A DNA stretch of 64,000 nucleotides from Aestuariivita boseongensis (GTDB taxonomy: Bacteria > Pseudomonadota > Alphaproteobacteria > Rhodobacterales > Rhodobacteraceae): the NCBI RefSeq assembly GCF_001262635.1, contig NZ_JXYH01000006.1, positions 1-64,000 of the forward strand, given 5' to 3'. The notes beneath the pieces were generated by a model, which was not told the DNA's origin, did no database searches, and worked only from the letters and a program-made list of their open reading frames with translations. Made by a program: the position numbers and the translations under genes. Shown one piece after another: positions 57,306-64,000 of this stretch (positions within the stretch are counted from its first letter, which is position 1; every line of letters starts with the position of its first letter).

Positions 57306-57827
57306 ATGGCTTTGGCGAACCTGAAAGGCCGGGTGGCGTGGATCTTCGAGGATGAGGATTTCGACGTTGATCAGATCGTCGGCGTGAAGAACATCAAGAT
57401 CAAGGACCCCAAGGAATTGGCGCGGCTCTGCATGGCTGCGGAGGAGCCGGATTTCGCCCAGAAGGTACGCCCCGGTGATCTTTTGGTGGGCAATCACAAT
57501 TTCGGCTACGGCCATCCCCATTACCCCCCGATGATCGGCATGCGGCAGTTGGGGATCGCCGGGGTGATCGCGGAAAGCTTTTCGCCCGGATATTGGCGGG
57601 GCGAGATTGCGATGGGGTTTCCGCAAGTGGCCTGCCCCGGCATCATGGGAGCCGTGAACCGCTGGGACGAGATCGAGGTTGATTGGGACAGCGCCACCCT
57701 GCGCAACCTGACCCAAGGCACCGAGTTGCCGTTTGAGCCGCTCAGCGACGGCGATCAGCAAATGCTCGAGGCGGGCGGCATCGTCGGATACCTGCACGCC
57801 CGCGACAAAGAGGAGGCGGCGACATGA
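57306..57827 (+). CDS. LeuD-like dehydratase small subunit with an atypical active-site loop
   Basis: A 173-residue aconitase swivel-domain protein that should pair with the preceding large subunit. The fold is shown by VAWIFEDEDFDVDQIVG, the G-x-N-F-G-x-G turn (GNHNFGYG), and GIAGVIAESFSPGYWRGEIA. In aconitase and LeuD the turn is followed by SSREHA, where Ser642 (aconitase numbering) is the catalytic base and Arg644 binds the substrate. Here it reads HPHYPP, so all three key residues are replaced. The gene overlaps the lyase gene by 4 bp (ATGA). Confidence 0.8.
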   Translation: MALANLKGRVAWIFEDEDFDVDQIVGVKNIKIKDPKELARLCMAAEEPDFAQKVRPGDLLVGNHNFGYGHPHYPPMIGMRQLGIAGVIAESFSPGYWRGEIAMGFPQVACPGIMGAVNRWDEIEVDWDSATLRNLTQGTELPFEPLSDGDQQMLEAGGIVGYLHARDKEEAAT

Positions 57828-58717
57828 TCGACGCGCAGACCAAAAGTGATTTCGCCGCCAAGGTGCGCGCGGGACAGACGCAAATCCTGCCCGGCGCGTT
57901 TGATGCCATGTCGGCGCTGATGGCGCAGAAAGCCGGGGCAGAGGCGGTCTTTACCACCGGTTTTGGCGTCTCGGCCTCTCACCTCGGCGCCCCGGATGTC
58001 GAGCTTTATACGATGACGGAAAACCTGACTGTCGTGCGCAACATCGCGAATGCGGTCAGCGTGCCGGTCGTGGCCGACACGGACACCGGATATGGCAATG
58101 CGATCAACGTGATGCGCACCGTGCGGGAATTCGAGCAGGCGGGCGTCTGCGGCATGGTGTTCGAAGATCAGACTGCGCCCAAACGCTGTGCCGCAGCAGC
58201 CAACCAGGTGGAGATTATCCCCGCCTATGAACAGGCGGCGAAGATCCGCGCCGCTGTTCAGGCCCGCCGCGACCCCGACACGCTGATCATCGCGCGCACC
58301 GATGCGATGACCGAGGACGAAAGCATCGAACGGGCCAGGATGTATGTGGATGCGGGCGCCGATCTGATCCAGCCGATCAGCAGAACGTTTACAGATTTCG
58401 CGGGGCTGAAACGGCTGCGTGAAGCTGCGGGCGTGCCCTTGTCGCTGCAAATCCTTGGCTGGCTCGAGAAGGATTTGACGCAAGAGCAGCTGTCAGAAGT
58501 TGCAGGTCTGGCCTGTTATCCGCTGGTTGGCCTGATGACCGTGGCGCAGGCGATGCAGGACAATTTCGCGCGTCTGATGGCGGACAAACACACCCATGAC
58601 CTGCCGCACAAGCAGATGAGCATGGCGGATTTCAAAAAATTCATCGGCTTTGAAGAGATCGAGGATCAGCAGGCGCAATTCCTGCTGATGGACCTGAAAG
58701 CCGCCAAAGCCTCGTAA
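57824..58717 (+). CDS. PEP mutase/isocitrate lyase-superfamily C-C lyase (2,3-dimethylmalate lyase-like)
   Basis: A 297-residue alpha/beta barrel lyase. It has GAFDAMSALMAQKAGAEAVF, the metal-binding VVADTDTGYGNAINV, the acid EDQ before the mobile loop, and IIARTDAM. The loop reads APKRCAAAAN: the catalytic Cys is present but the Gly-His after it (KRCGH in methylisocitrate and isocitrate lyases) is replaced by Ala-Ala. It likely splits a 2-alkylmalate-type acid to pyruvate or a similar oxoacid plus a second acid. The genes on both sides are within the same operon. Confidence 0.85.
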   Translation: MIDAQTKSDFAAKVRAGQTQILPGAFDAMSALMAQKAGAEAVFTTGFGVSASHLGAPDVELYTMTENLTVVRNIANAVSVPVVADTDTGYGNAINVMRTVREFEQAGVCGMVFEDQTAPKRCAAAANQVEIIPAYEQAAKIRAAVQARRDPDTLIIARTDAMTEDESIERARMYVDAGADLIQPISRTFTDFAGLKRLREAAGVPLSLQILGWLEKDLTQEQLSEVAGLACYPLVGLMTVAQAMQDNFARLMADKHTHDLPHKQMSMADFKKFIGFEEIEDQQAQFLLMDLKAAKAS

Positions 58718-58728
58718 AGGAGAGCCCC

Positions 58729-60348
58729 ATGCCCGAGGACTTCACCCGCATCGCCGCCGAACGCGCCCCGCATGAGTTGAGCGCCACACCGGGCCGCGAC
58801 CGCGTCGCCGCCCGCCCGAAAGGCGCGCCCACATTCCAGAGCCCGCCGCTGCAGGCCACACGCCCGCCGCGTTGCCCGCCTTTCGTGGAGGTGACGCATC
58901 CCGACCAGCTTTTGCCCTATCTCGAACACGTCGCACAGCGGCCCTATAACCACGGGCTGAACGCCTGCTGGGGTCTGAAGCCGGGCGAACGGGTGCTTCT
59001 GCGCGTCGACAACTGGCATTCGGATCTGGTGATCCATGCCTGTCAGAAGATCCTGGAAAAATACGGGGTCAAATACGAAATCAAGAAGATCGACCGCGGC
59101 CCCGTCCCGCAATGGATCGGGTCGGATGAGGTGGATTATTATCTGTTCCGGACCAAGGAACTGGCCGAATGGATGGACTGGTGGGAAGAGGAAGAGAAAA
59201 AACAGCAATACGACAAGATCCTGATGGGCTATGGCGGGCCGGTGCTGGCCGAACGCTTCATCAAGATCCAGCGGATGCCGTTTATCACGCCGGAGATTCT
59301 GGCCTCCCCGGCCCATGCAATGCCGATCGAGGTCCTGAACGCCATCGACAAATGGACATGGGACCGGGTGCGCACCTGCAAACGCGCGCGCATAGTGGAC
59401 CCGGAAGGCACCGATATCGAATTCACGAACCACGCCGGGTATTGGGATTCAAAGCGGGAATTCTATGACCCTGATCTGACGTCGCGCACCTGGACCACGA
59501 ATGAACATTTCGGCAAGACCTATTTGCCGGGCCATGTGACGGGGCGGCCCTGGATGTTCCTGCCCGGCAAGGAAGACGGCAACGGCGTGATCGCAGGCAC
59601 AACGAACCACATCGCGCCCTGCGACTGGACGCAGCTGATCGTGGAAAACTCCAAGATCACGCAGATCAACGAAGGCGGGGAGTTCGGGGATCGTCTGCGC
59701 AAGCTACAGGCGGAAACCGACCATATCCAATATCCGGAGTTTCCCGGTAAGGGCCTTTTGTATTGGTGGGAGGCGTCGATTGGCACCAACCCCCACGTGC
59801 ATCGCCCGCGCAAGGATTTCCCGTCAGGCTTCGTGAATTGCCTCTATGAACGCGTGCGCTCGGGCGTGATCCATATGGGCTTCGGCACCATCATCTCGTC
59901 CATGGCCGAACGCCGCGCGGCGCGGGCCGGGAACCTCGTGGGTCACTGGCATCTCCATCTCTACTTCCCGACCTACACGATGGAACGGGAAGGCGATAAC
60001 GAAACGCTGATCGAAAACGGCCGCCTTGGCGCGCTGGACGATCCGGACATCCGCAAGCTTTGTGCCAAATATGGCGATGTGGATCTGTGGCTGGATGAAA
60101 GCTGGAACCCTGCCGTGCCGGGGCTGAACATGGAAGGCGATTACTGGGACCACTACGGCCGCGACCCGCTGCATTGGGTGAAGACCGAGCTTGAGGTCTG
60201 CCGCAACTACCACCCGCTGTTCATGAAGATGACCGGTGCGGATGACAAATACTGCCATGGGCCCGGGGCCGATTGGTGGAAAGGCGGCTGCTGCAACCAT
60301 TCCGGCGTGCAGGGGCATGTGCTGGGCGGGAATTGCTGCGGCCATTGA
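58729..60348 (+). CDS. COG2309-like (M29/NicX-related) putative metalloenzyme with a Cys/His-rich tail
   Basis: A 539-residue protein that I do not recognise with certainty. Residues about 90-420 have features of COG2309, which includes M29 aminopeptidases and the NicX ring-opening dioxygenase: GERVLLRVDNWHSD, LPGKEDGNGVIAGT, WWEASIGTNP (Glu348), GVIHMGFGTI (His382) and GHWHLHLYF (His406, 408 and 410, where M29 has HxD). The last 31 residues hold five Cys (509, 521, 522, 536, 537) and four His. It lies 11 bp after the lyase gene, so it likely acts in the same pathway, perhaps before the dehydratase. The family link is by eye only. Confidence 0.5.
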   Translation: MPEDFTRIAAERAPHELSATPGRDRVAARPKGAPTFQSPPLQATRPPRCPPFVEVTHPDQLLPYLEHVAQRPYNHGLNACWGLKPGERVLLRVDNWHSDLVIHACQKILEKYGVKYEIKKIDRGPVPQWIGSDEVDYYLFRTKELAEWMDWWEEEEKKQQYDKILMGYGGPVLAERFIKIQRMPFITPEILASPAHAMPIEVLNAIDKWTWDRVRTCKRARIVDPEGTDIEFTNHAGYWDSKREFYDPDLTSRTWTTNEHFGKTYLPGHVTGRPWMFLPGKEDGNGVIAGTTNHIAPCDWTQLIVENSKITQINEGGEFGDRLRKLQAETDHIQYPEFPGKGLLYWWEASIGTNPHVHRPRKDFPSGFVNCLYERVRSGVIHMGFGTIISSMAERRAARAGNLVGHWHLHLYFPTYTMEREGDNETLIENGRLGALDDPDIRKLCAKYGDVDLWLDESWNPAVPGLNMEGDYWDHYGRDPLHWVKTELEVCRNYHPLFMKMTGADDKYCHGPGADWWKGGCCNHSGVQGHVLGGNCCGH

Positions 60349-60354
60349 TGCGAA

Positions 60355-60386
60355 AAGGCGGCCCCGTGTCTGAACGGGGCCGCCTT
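60355..60386. terminator. Bidirectional terminator between convergent operons
   Basis: AAGGCGGCCCCGT (60355-60367) pairs with ACGGGGCCGCCTT (60374-60386), a 13-bp perfect stem with a 6-nt loop. The minus strand continues TTCG after the stem T's; the plus strand has only a short T run. It lies 6 bp after the upstream stop. Confidence 0.8.
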
Positions 60387-60427
60387 CCAACCATCCTTGC
60401 CGATCGGGGAAATCCCCGGTTCGACCA

Positions 60428-62254
60428 TCACTCCGCGTAAAGCCCTTCGATCTGTTCTGCATAGAACTCATAGATCTTGGCGCGGCGCACTTTCATCGTC
60501 GCGGTAACCTCGCCATCGTCGTGATCCAGTTCCTTGGGCAGCAGATAGGATTTCTTGATTTGCTCCACCCGCGCGAGGTCCTGGTTGCCTTTGCCCACTT
60601 CGGCATCGATCAGCGCCTGAACCTTCGGGTTTTTCGCCAGTGACCGGAAGGTGGTATAGGCAATCCCCTGCCCTTCTGCCCACAGCCGCACAGTGTCCAT
60701 GTCGATCTGTACCAGAGCGGTCACATAGGGCCGCTTATCGGCGATCACGATCACTTCCTTGATATAGGGCGAGGATTTGATCACATTCTCGATCAGCGAG
60801 GGCGACAGGTTCTTGCCTGCCGCGTTGATCATGATGTCTTTCTTCCGGTCAATCAGTGTCAGGGAGCCATCGGCCTCAAGCTGCCCCACATCGCCCGTAT
60901 GCAGCCAGCCATCGACGATGGTTTCGGCTGTGGCCTCGGGGTTCTTGTAATAGGATTTGAAGATCGTATCGCCCTTGAAAAGGACCTCTCCATCATCGGC
61001 GATCTTGCATTCCACACCGGGTACGGGAAAGCCCACGCGCCCGTCGCAATTGCCCCATTCGCTCTGGATCGTCCCCACGCCCGAGGTTTCCGACATCCCC
61101 CAAGCCTCGCGGATATTCACGCCGATCCCGCGCATGAAGGCCAGTAGGTCAGGCGCAATCGGCGCCGCGGCCGAGATCGCGAAGCTGACCTTGCCCAGGC
61201 CCAGATATGACCGGATGTGGCGGTAAACCAGCGCATCCCAGAACGCATGGGCCAGCTTGTCGCCTGCCGTCCACTGATCCCGGCGTTTCGCGCCGCGCGT
61301 CATCGCGCCTTTCAGCGCCAAAAGCGTCATGGGTTTGCGGATGGCCCCCGCGGTTTGCGCCTGCACGATCACACCGGCCTGCATCTTTTCCCAGATCCGC
61401 GGCACGCCGAAGAAAACCTCGGGCGCGACTTCGCGCAGGTCCAAAGTGATGGTGCGCAGGCTTTCGCCAAAGTTCATCACGAATTGCTTGGACAGCCCGT
61501 TCATCACCGTGACCGCCTGTTCGGCGATGTGACACAGCGGCAGATAGCTCAGCACATTGGTGCCGGGGCCATAGCCCTTGAAGATATGCTCGGCCACTTG
61601 CGCGCCCGCATTGAGGTTCGCAAACGAGATTTCGGCCGCCTTGGGCAACCCGGTGGAGCCTGACGTGAACACCATCATCGCCGTGTCTTCCGGCTTAATC
61701 CCAGCGATACGGCCCATCACCTCATCGCCCGCCTGGCCGTTCACCATGGCGCGGCCCTTGGTCAGCAGATCGTCCCAGGTCTTCAGGTTCAGATAATCCT
61801 CGCCCTGCGTGCCCTTGGGGTTGAATACGATCAACTGGCGCAGCTTGGGCAGTTTGCCCTGCAAGTCCTTGATCTTGTCCAGCTGCTCCTGATCCTCGAT
61901 GAACAGCACCGTGGTGTCCGAGGCATTCACAAGGTGGTCGATCTCGGCAGCGGGCGATGTCGGGTACATCCCCACAACCGTGCAGCCCGCTGCATTGATG
62001 GCGAATTGCGCCAGCACCCATTCGCTGCGGTTTTCCGACAGGATGCCCACATGATCGCCCGCCTCGACCCCCAGACCGATCAGGCCCGCGGCCCCGGCCT
62101 GCATGATCTCCTGCACATCGGTCCAGGTCAGCTCGTTCCAGATGCCGTATTCCTTCTGGCGCATGGCCACCGCATCGGGCCGCGCGGCGGCATGTTCGGA
62201 CACCATTTGCGGGACCGACCGGAACCCGCTTTCGCTGCGAATATCGAATGCCAT
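60428..62254 (-). CDS. Long-chain acyl-CoA ligase (AMP-forming)
   Basis: A 608-residue ANL-family enzyme that activates a carboxylic acid to its CoA thioester. It has the AMP-binding loop MMVFTSGSTGLPKAAEI, the segment FFGVPRIWEKMQAG, the AWGMSETSGVGTI motif, and DGWLHTGDVGQLEADGSLTLIDRKKDIMINAAGKN near the C-terminal hinge (in two parts). The closest type is the FadD15/ACSL group. It is 16 bp downstream of livF and probably activates the acid imported by that ABC system, an arrangement I recall from alphaproteobacteria. Confidence 0.92.
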   Translation of the reverse strand: MAFDIRSESGFRSVPQMVSEHAAARPDAVAMRQKEYGIWNELTWTDVQEIMQAGAAGLIGLGVEAGDHVGILSENRSEWVLAQFAINAAGCTVVGMYPTSPAAEIDHLVNASDTTVLFIEDQEQLDKIKDLQGKLPKLRQLIVFNPKGTQGEDYLNLKTWDDLLTKGRAMVNGQAGDEVMGRIAGIKPEDTAMMVFTSGSTGLPKAAEISFANLNAGAQVAEHIFKGYGPGTNVLSYLPLCHIAEQAVTVMNGLSKQFVMNFGESLRTITLDLREVAPEVFFGVPRIWEKMQAGVIVQAQTAGAIRKPMTLLALKGAMTRGAKRRDQWTAGDKLAHAFWDALVYRHIRSYLGLGKVSFAISAAAPIAPDLLAFMRGIGVNIREAWGMSETSGVGTIQSEWGNCDGRVGFPVPGVECKIADDGEVLFKGDTIFKSYYKNPEATAETIVDGWLHTGDVGQLEADGSLTLIDRKKDIMINAAGKNLSPSLIENVIKSSPYIKEVIVIADKRPYVTALVQIDMDTVRLWAEGQGIAYTTFRSLAKNPKVQALIDAEVGKGNQDLARVEQIKKSYLLPKELDHDDGEVTATMKVRRAKIYEFYAEQIEGLYAE

Positions 62255-62270
62255 ATCTTTCAGAGCCTCC

Positions 62271-63068
62271 TCAGCTCAGCCAACGCTTGCGGCGCTTGTA
62301 ATGCTTCACGTCCCGGAAGGACTGGCGCGCACCGCCCTCGCCATCAGACACACCCAGATAGAACGACTGAATGTCCTTGTCGTTTTTCAGTTTCGAGACC
62401 TCGCCCTCCATCACGATCTGCCCGCTTTCCATGATGTACCCGTAATCGGCCACGGAAAAGGCCACGCCTGCGTTCTGCTCCACCAGCAGGATCGACACGC
62501 CATCTTCTTCGTTCAGCCGTTTGATCGTGCCAAAGATCTCCTCCACCACCTTGGGCGCGAGGCCCAATGACGGCTCATCCATCAGGATCAGCTCGGGCTG
62601 GGCGATCATGGCGCGGCCAAAGGCCAGCATCTGCTGCTCACCGCCCGACAAATACCCCGCAACCTGTTTGCGCCGTTCCTTCAGGCGGGGGAAGAATTCA
62701 TACACCTTGTCGTAATCGGCCTTCACATTGCGCCGGTCCAGCGCATAGGAGGCGGCGATCAAATTGTCCTCCACCGACATCTCGGTGAAGATCCGGCGGC
62801 CTTCGCGGACATGAAACAGACCCATCTGCACCAGCCGGTCGGGCTGGATCGACAGAATGGACTGGCCCTTGAAACTGATCCGGCCCTCCCCGATCTCCCC
62901 GTTCTCCAGCGCCAACAGGTTCGAGGCGGCTTTCAAGGTCGTGGTCTTGCCCGCGCCATTCGTGCCCAAAAGCGTCACGATCTTGCCGTCCGGCACCTCC
63001 AGCGACAGACCGCGCAGGGCCTGAACCGTGTGGTAATAGGTCACTTCGATATTCTCGATCGTCAGCAT
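62271..63068 (-). CDS. livF: Branched-chain-type ABC transporter ATP-binding protein
   Basis: A 265-residue ABC ATPase of the LivF type, which energises uptake of branched-chain amino acids or, in clusters like this, other carboxylates. Walker A is LLGTNGAGKTTTLKA, the signature is GYLSGGEQQMLAFGRAM, and Walker B is LILMDEPSLGLAP. The basic C-terminus is about 30 residues longer than in standard LivF (SDGEGGARQSFRDVKHYKRR). It lies between the binding-protein gene and the acyl-CoA ligase. Confidence 0.9.
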   Translation of the reverse strand: MLTIENIEVTYYHTVQALRGLSLEVPDGKIVTLLGTNGAGKTTTLKAASNLLALENGEIGEGRISFKGQSILSIQPDRLVQMGLFHVREGRRIFTEMSVEDNLIAASYALDRRNVKADYDKVYEFFPRLKERRKQVAGYLSGGEQQMLAFGRAMIAQPELILMDEPSLGLAPKVVEEIFGTIKRLNEEDGVSILLVEQNAGVAFSVADYGYIMESGQIVMEGEVSKLKNDKDIQSFYLGVSDGEGGARQSFRDVKHYKRRKRWLS

Positions 63069-63076
63069 TGCGCGCG

Positions 63077-63165
63077 TCCTGCTTCTTTCTGGCTCTAAAT
63101 ACCCTCGGGGGGTCTGGGGGGCAGCGCCCCCCAGCCGGTCGGTCCCGGGCCTGACCCGGGACCGA
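63077..63165 (-). repeat. REP-like element with two hairpins between the binding-protein gene and livF
   Basis: On the minus strand: an 11-bp stem hairpin (63165-63139, arms TCGGTCCCGGG and CCCGGGACCGA), a 9-bp stem hairpin CTGGGGGGC-GCT-GCCCCCCAG in three parts (63134-63114), then GGGTATTTAGAGCCAGAAAG. The GCTGGGGGGCGCTGCCCCC core is identical to 10845-10863. Lying inside an operon just after a binding-protein gene, it may protect that mRNA. Confidence 0.75.
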
Positions 63166-63173
63166 ACCCACTT

Positions 63174-64000
63174 TTAAACCGTCAGCCAGTCCGACTTCGG
63201 ATTGAACAGGCCGCTTTCAGTGTCATACTCATAGACCCGACCGGTCCGGATGGAGTTGCTTTCCATCGTCACCGGACCACCGAAGAAGCCACCGGTATCC
63301 CAGTCGCTGATATTGGTCAGCTTCTCGGCGATATTGTCGGCGGTCAGCTCCAGACCGGCCTCAGCCGTGTCACGGAAGGCCTTCATCGCAATCTCGAGGC
63401 CGCACATCGTCTGGATCGCCCAGGTCGACATGTAGTTTTCCAGCGGCGTGCCTGCGAACATCTCTTTCGAGAGCGCTGCATATTGCTGATAGCGCGGCGC
63501 ATCTTCCCGATCCCAGAAATAGCGGTAAGGCATCACGCCTTCATAGCCCGCCAGGAAGGGACCCGCTTCCTTGGTTATCCGGTCGGCGATGATCTTCTCC
63601 ATGCCCCAGAAGGTGCCCTTGAACTTGGTGGGCAGGCCGAACTGGCGCGCGCCGCCGATCAGCTGCGGCCACACACCGGTCACATAGCCTTGCAGGATGC
63701 AGTATTCCGCGCCCGATTGCGCCAGTTTGGTCACGTGGGTCGGGATGTCGGCGCCTTGCGGCTTGGTCGCCTCTTCCAGCACAACCTCGATGCCCAAACG
63801 CTCAGCTGTGGCTTTGCCATGCTCGATCGGGTCGCGGCCGAACTCGGTGTTGGAATAGATGAACGCCACCGACTTGCCGCCTTCGGCTGCGATGTTTTCT
63901 AGCAGGATGTCGAACTGGCTCTGGTACGAGGGGCCAGACATATACTGATAGGGGTGGGTTTCGGGATTCGCCAGTTCCGACGCGAAGGAGGTGGAGCCCA
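63174..64000 (-). CDS. Liv-type ABC transporter substrate-binding protein; 5' truncated
   Basis: The C-terminal 275 residues of a periplasmic binding protein of the branched-chain amino acid type. The reading frame stays open to the window edge (GSTSFASELANPETHPYQY before the first internal Met), so the start is beyond base 64000. Features are YQSQFDILLENIAAEGGKSV, FIYSNTEFGRDPIEHGKATA, and PRYQQYAALSKEMFAG. It would capture the ligand for the LivF-containing transporter; the other subunits presumably lie further upstream, outside the window. Confidence 0.88.
   Translation of the reverse strand, partial: GSTSFASELANPETHPYQYMSGPSYQSQFDILLENIAAEGGKSVAFIYSNTEFGRDPIEHGKATAERLGIEVVLEEATKPQGADIPTHVTKLAQSGAEYCILQGYVTGVWPQLIGGARQFGLPTKFKGTFWGMEKIIADRITKEAGPFLAGYEGVMPYRYFWDREDAPRYQQYAALSKEMFAGTPLENYMSTWAIQTMCGLEIAMKAFRDTAEAGLELTADNIAEKLTNISDWDTGGFFGGPVTMESNSIRTGRVYEYDTESGLFNPKSDWLTV

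Noticed and set aside
56039..57827. Leucine biosynthesis leuC-leuD
   Set aside because: The small subunit lacks the SSRE loop, the large subunit has altered GDSH, and the neighbours are a C-C lyase, an IclR regulator and a TRAP importer instead of leuA or leuB.

Overview
The window is a 64-kb piece of an alphaproteobacterial chromosome, most like the Roseobacter group of the Rhodobacteraceae. The basis is the protein families and gene order, by recall and without a database search: an atpHAGDC operon without the Fo genes, hsp20 followed by DUF1150, purE-purK after a DUF465 gene, a ribF-ycgN-threonine aldolase run, DUF2125, DUF1489 and DUF2161 proteins, class II ribonucleotide reductase, TRAP transporters, and many overlapping ATGA starts in GC-rich DNA. 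I see no rRNA, tRNA, CRISPR array, insertion sequence or prophage. Most of the window is core chromosome; the last 12 kb is catabolic.

Layout. 1-5.1 kb: the APS kinase end of a Sat-CysC protein, a GT10 glycosyltransferase, phzF, DUF1150/hsp20 with an RpoH-type promoter, DUF465 and purEK. 5.1-11.6 kb: phnM, an esterase, a Nudix hydrolase, a DMT exporter, then groES-groEL under a perfect CIRCE operator. 11.6-20.6 kb: TraB/GumN, family II pyrophosphatase, HAD, MaoC, ribF, a cysteine-cluster protein, threonine aldolase, an alpha/beta hydrolase, a DsbA-like isomerase and prs. 20.6-23 kb: GT25, H-type lectin, a small secreted protein and an SMI1/KNR4 protein. 23-28 kb: F1 ATP synthase. 28-38.7 kb: a methyltransferase, gloB, clpA, an M23 peptidase, an ExbB/MotA-like plus long coiled-coil MotB-like pair, a ChaC-like enzyme, DUF2125 and extensin. 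38.7-46.5 kb: tyrosine and histidine pathway genes, an LpxR-like outer-membrane protein, a Hint protein, rpsD, a serine acetyltransferase and an orphan molybdopterin oxidoreductase. 46.5-52 kb: a divergent glycosyltransferase/sulfotransferase pair, then nrdJ (with an NrdR box) divergent from DUF1489.

52-60.4 kb is the most interesting part. A TRAP transporter (substrate-binding protein, small and large permeases) diverges from an IclR regulator, which is followed by four tightly packed genes: an aconitase/LeuC-like large subunit, a LeuD-like small subunit, a PEP-mutase/isocitrate-lyase family C-C lyase, and a 539-residue protein with distant COG2309 (M29/NicX-like) features and a Cys/His-rich tail. 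The set resembles the dimethylmalate end of nicotinate fermentation, but the small subunit lacks the usual GSSRE loop (GHPHYP instead) and the lyase has KRCAA instead of KRCGH, so the substrate is probably different. The same inverted repeat, TTTCA-N5-TGAAA, sits exactly 13 bp upstream of a TTGACA in both the TRAP and the dehydratase promoter regions, which ties import and catabolism to one regulator. The window ends with an acyl-CoA ligase, a LivF ATPase and a truncated Liv-type binding protein.

Between genes there are two families of dispersed palindromic elements: tandem 23-nt hairpins with 10-bp stems, and a longer REP-like module.
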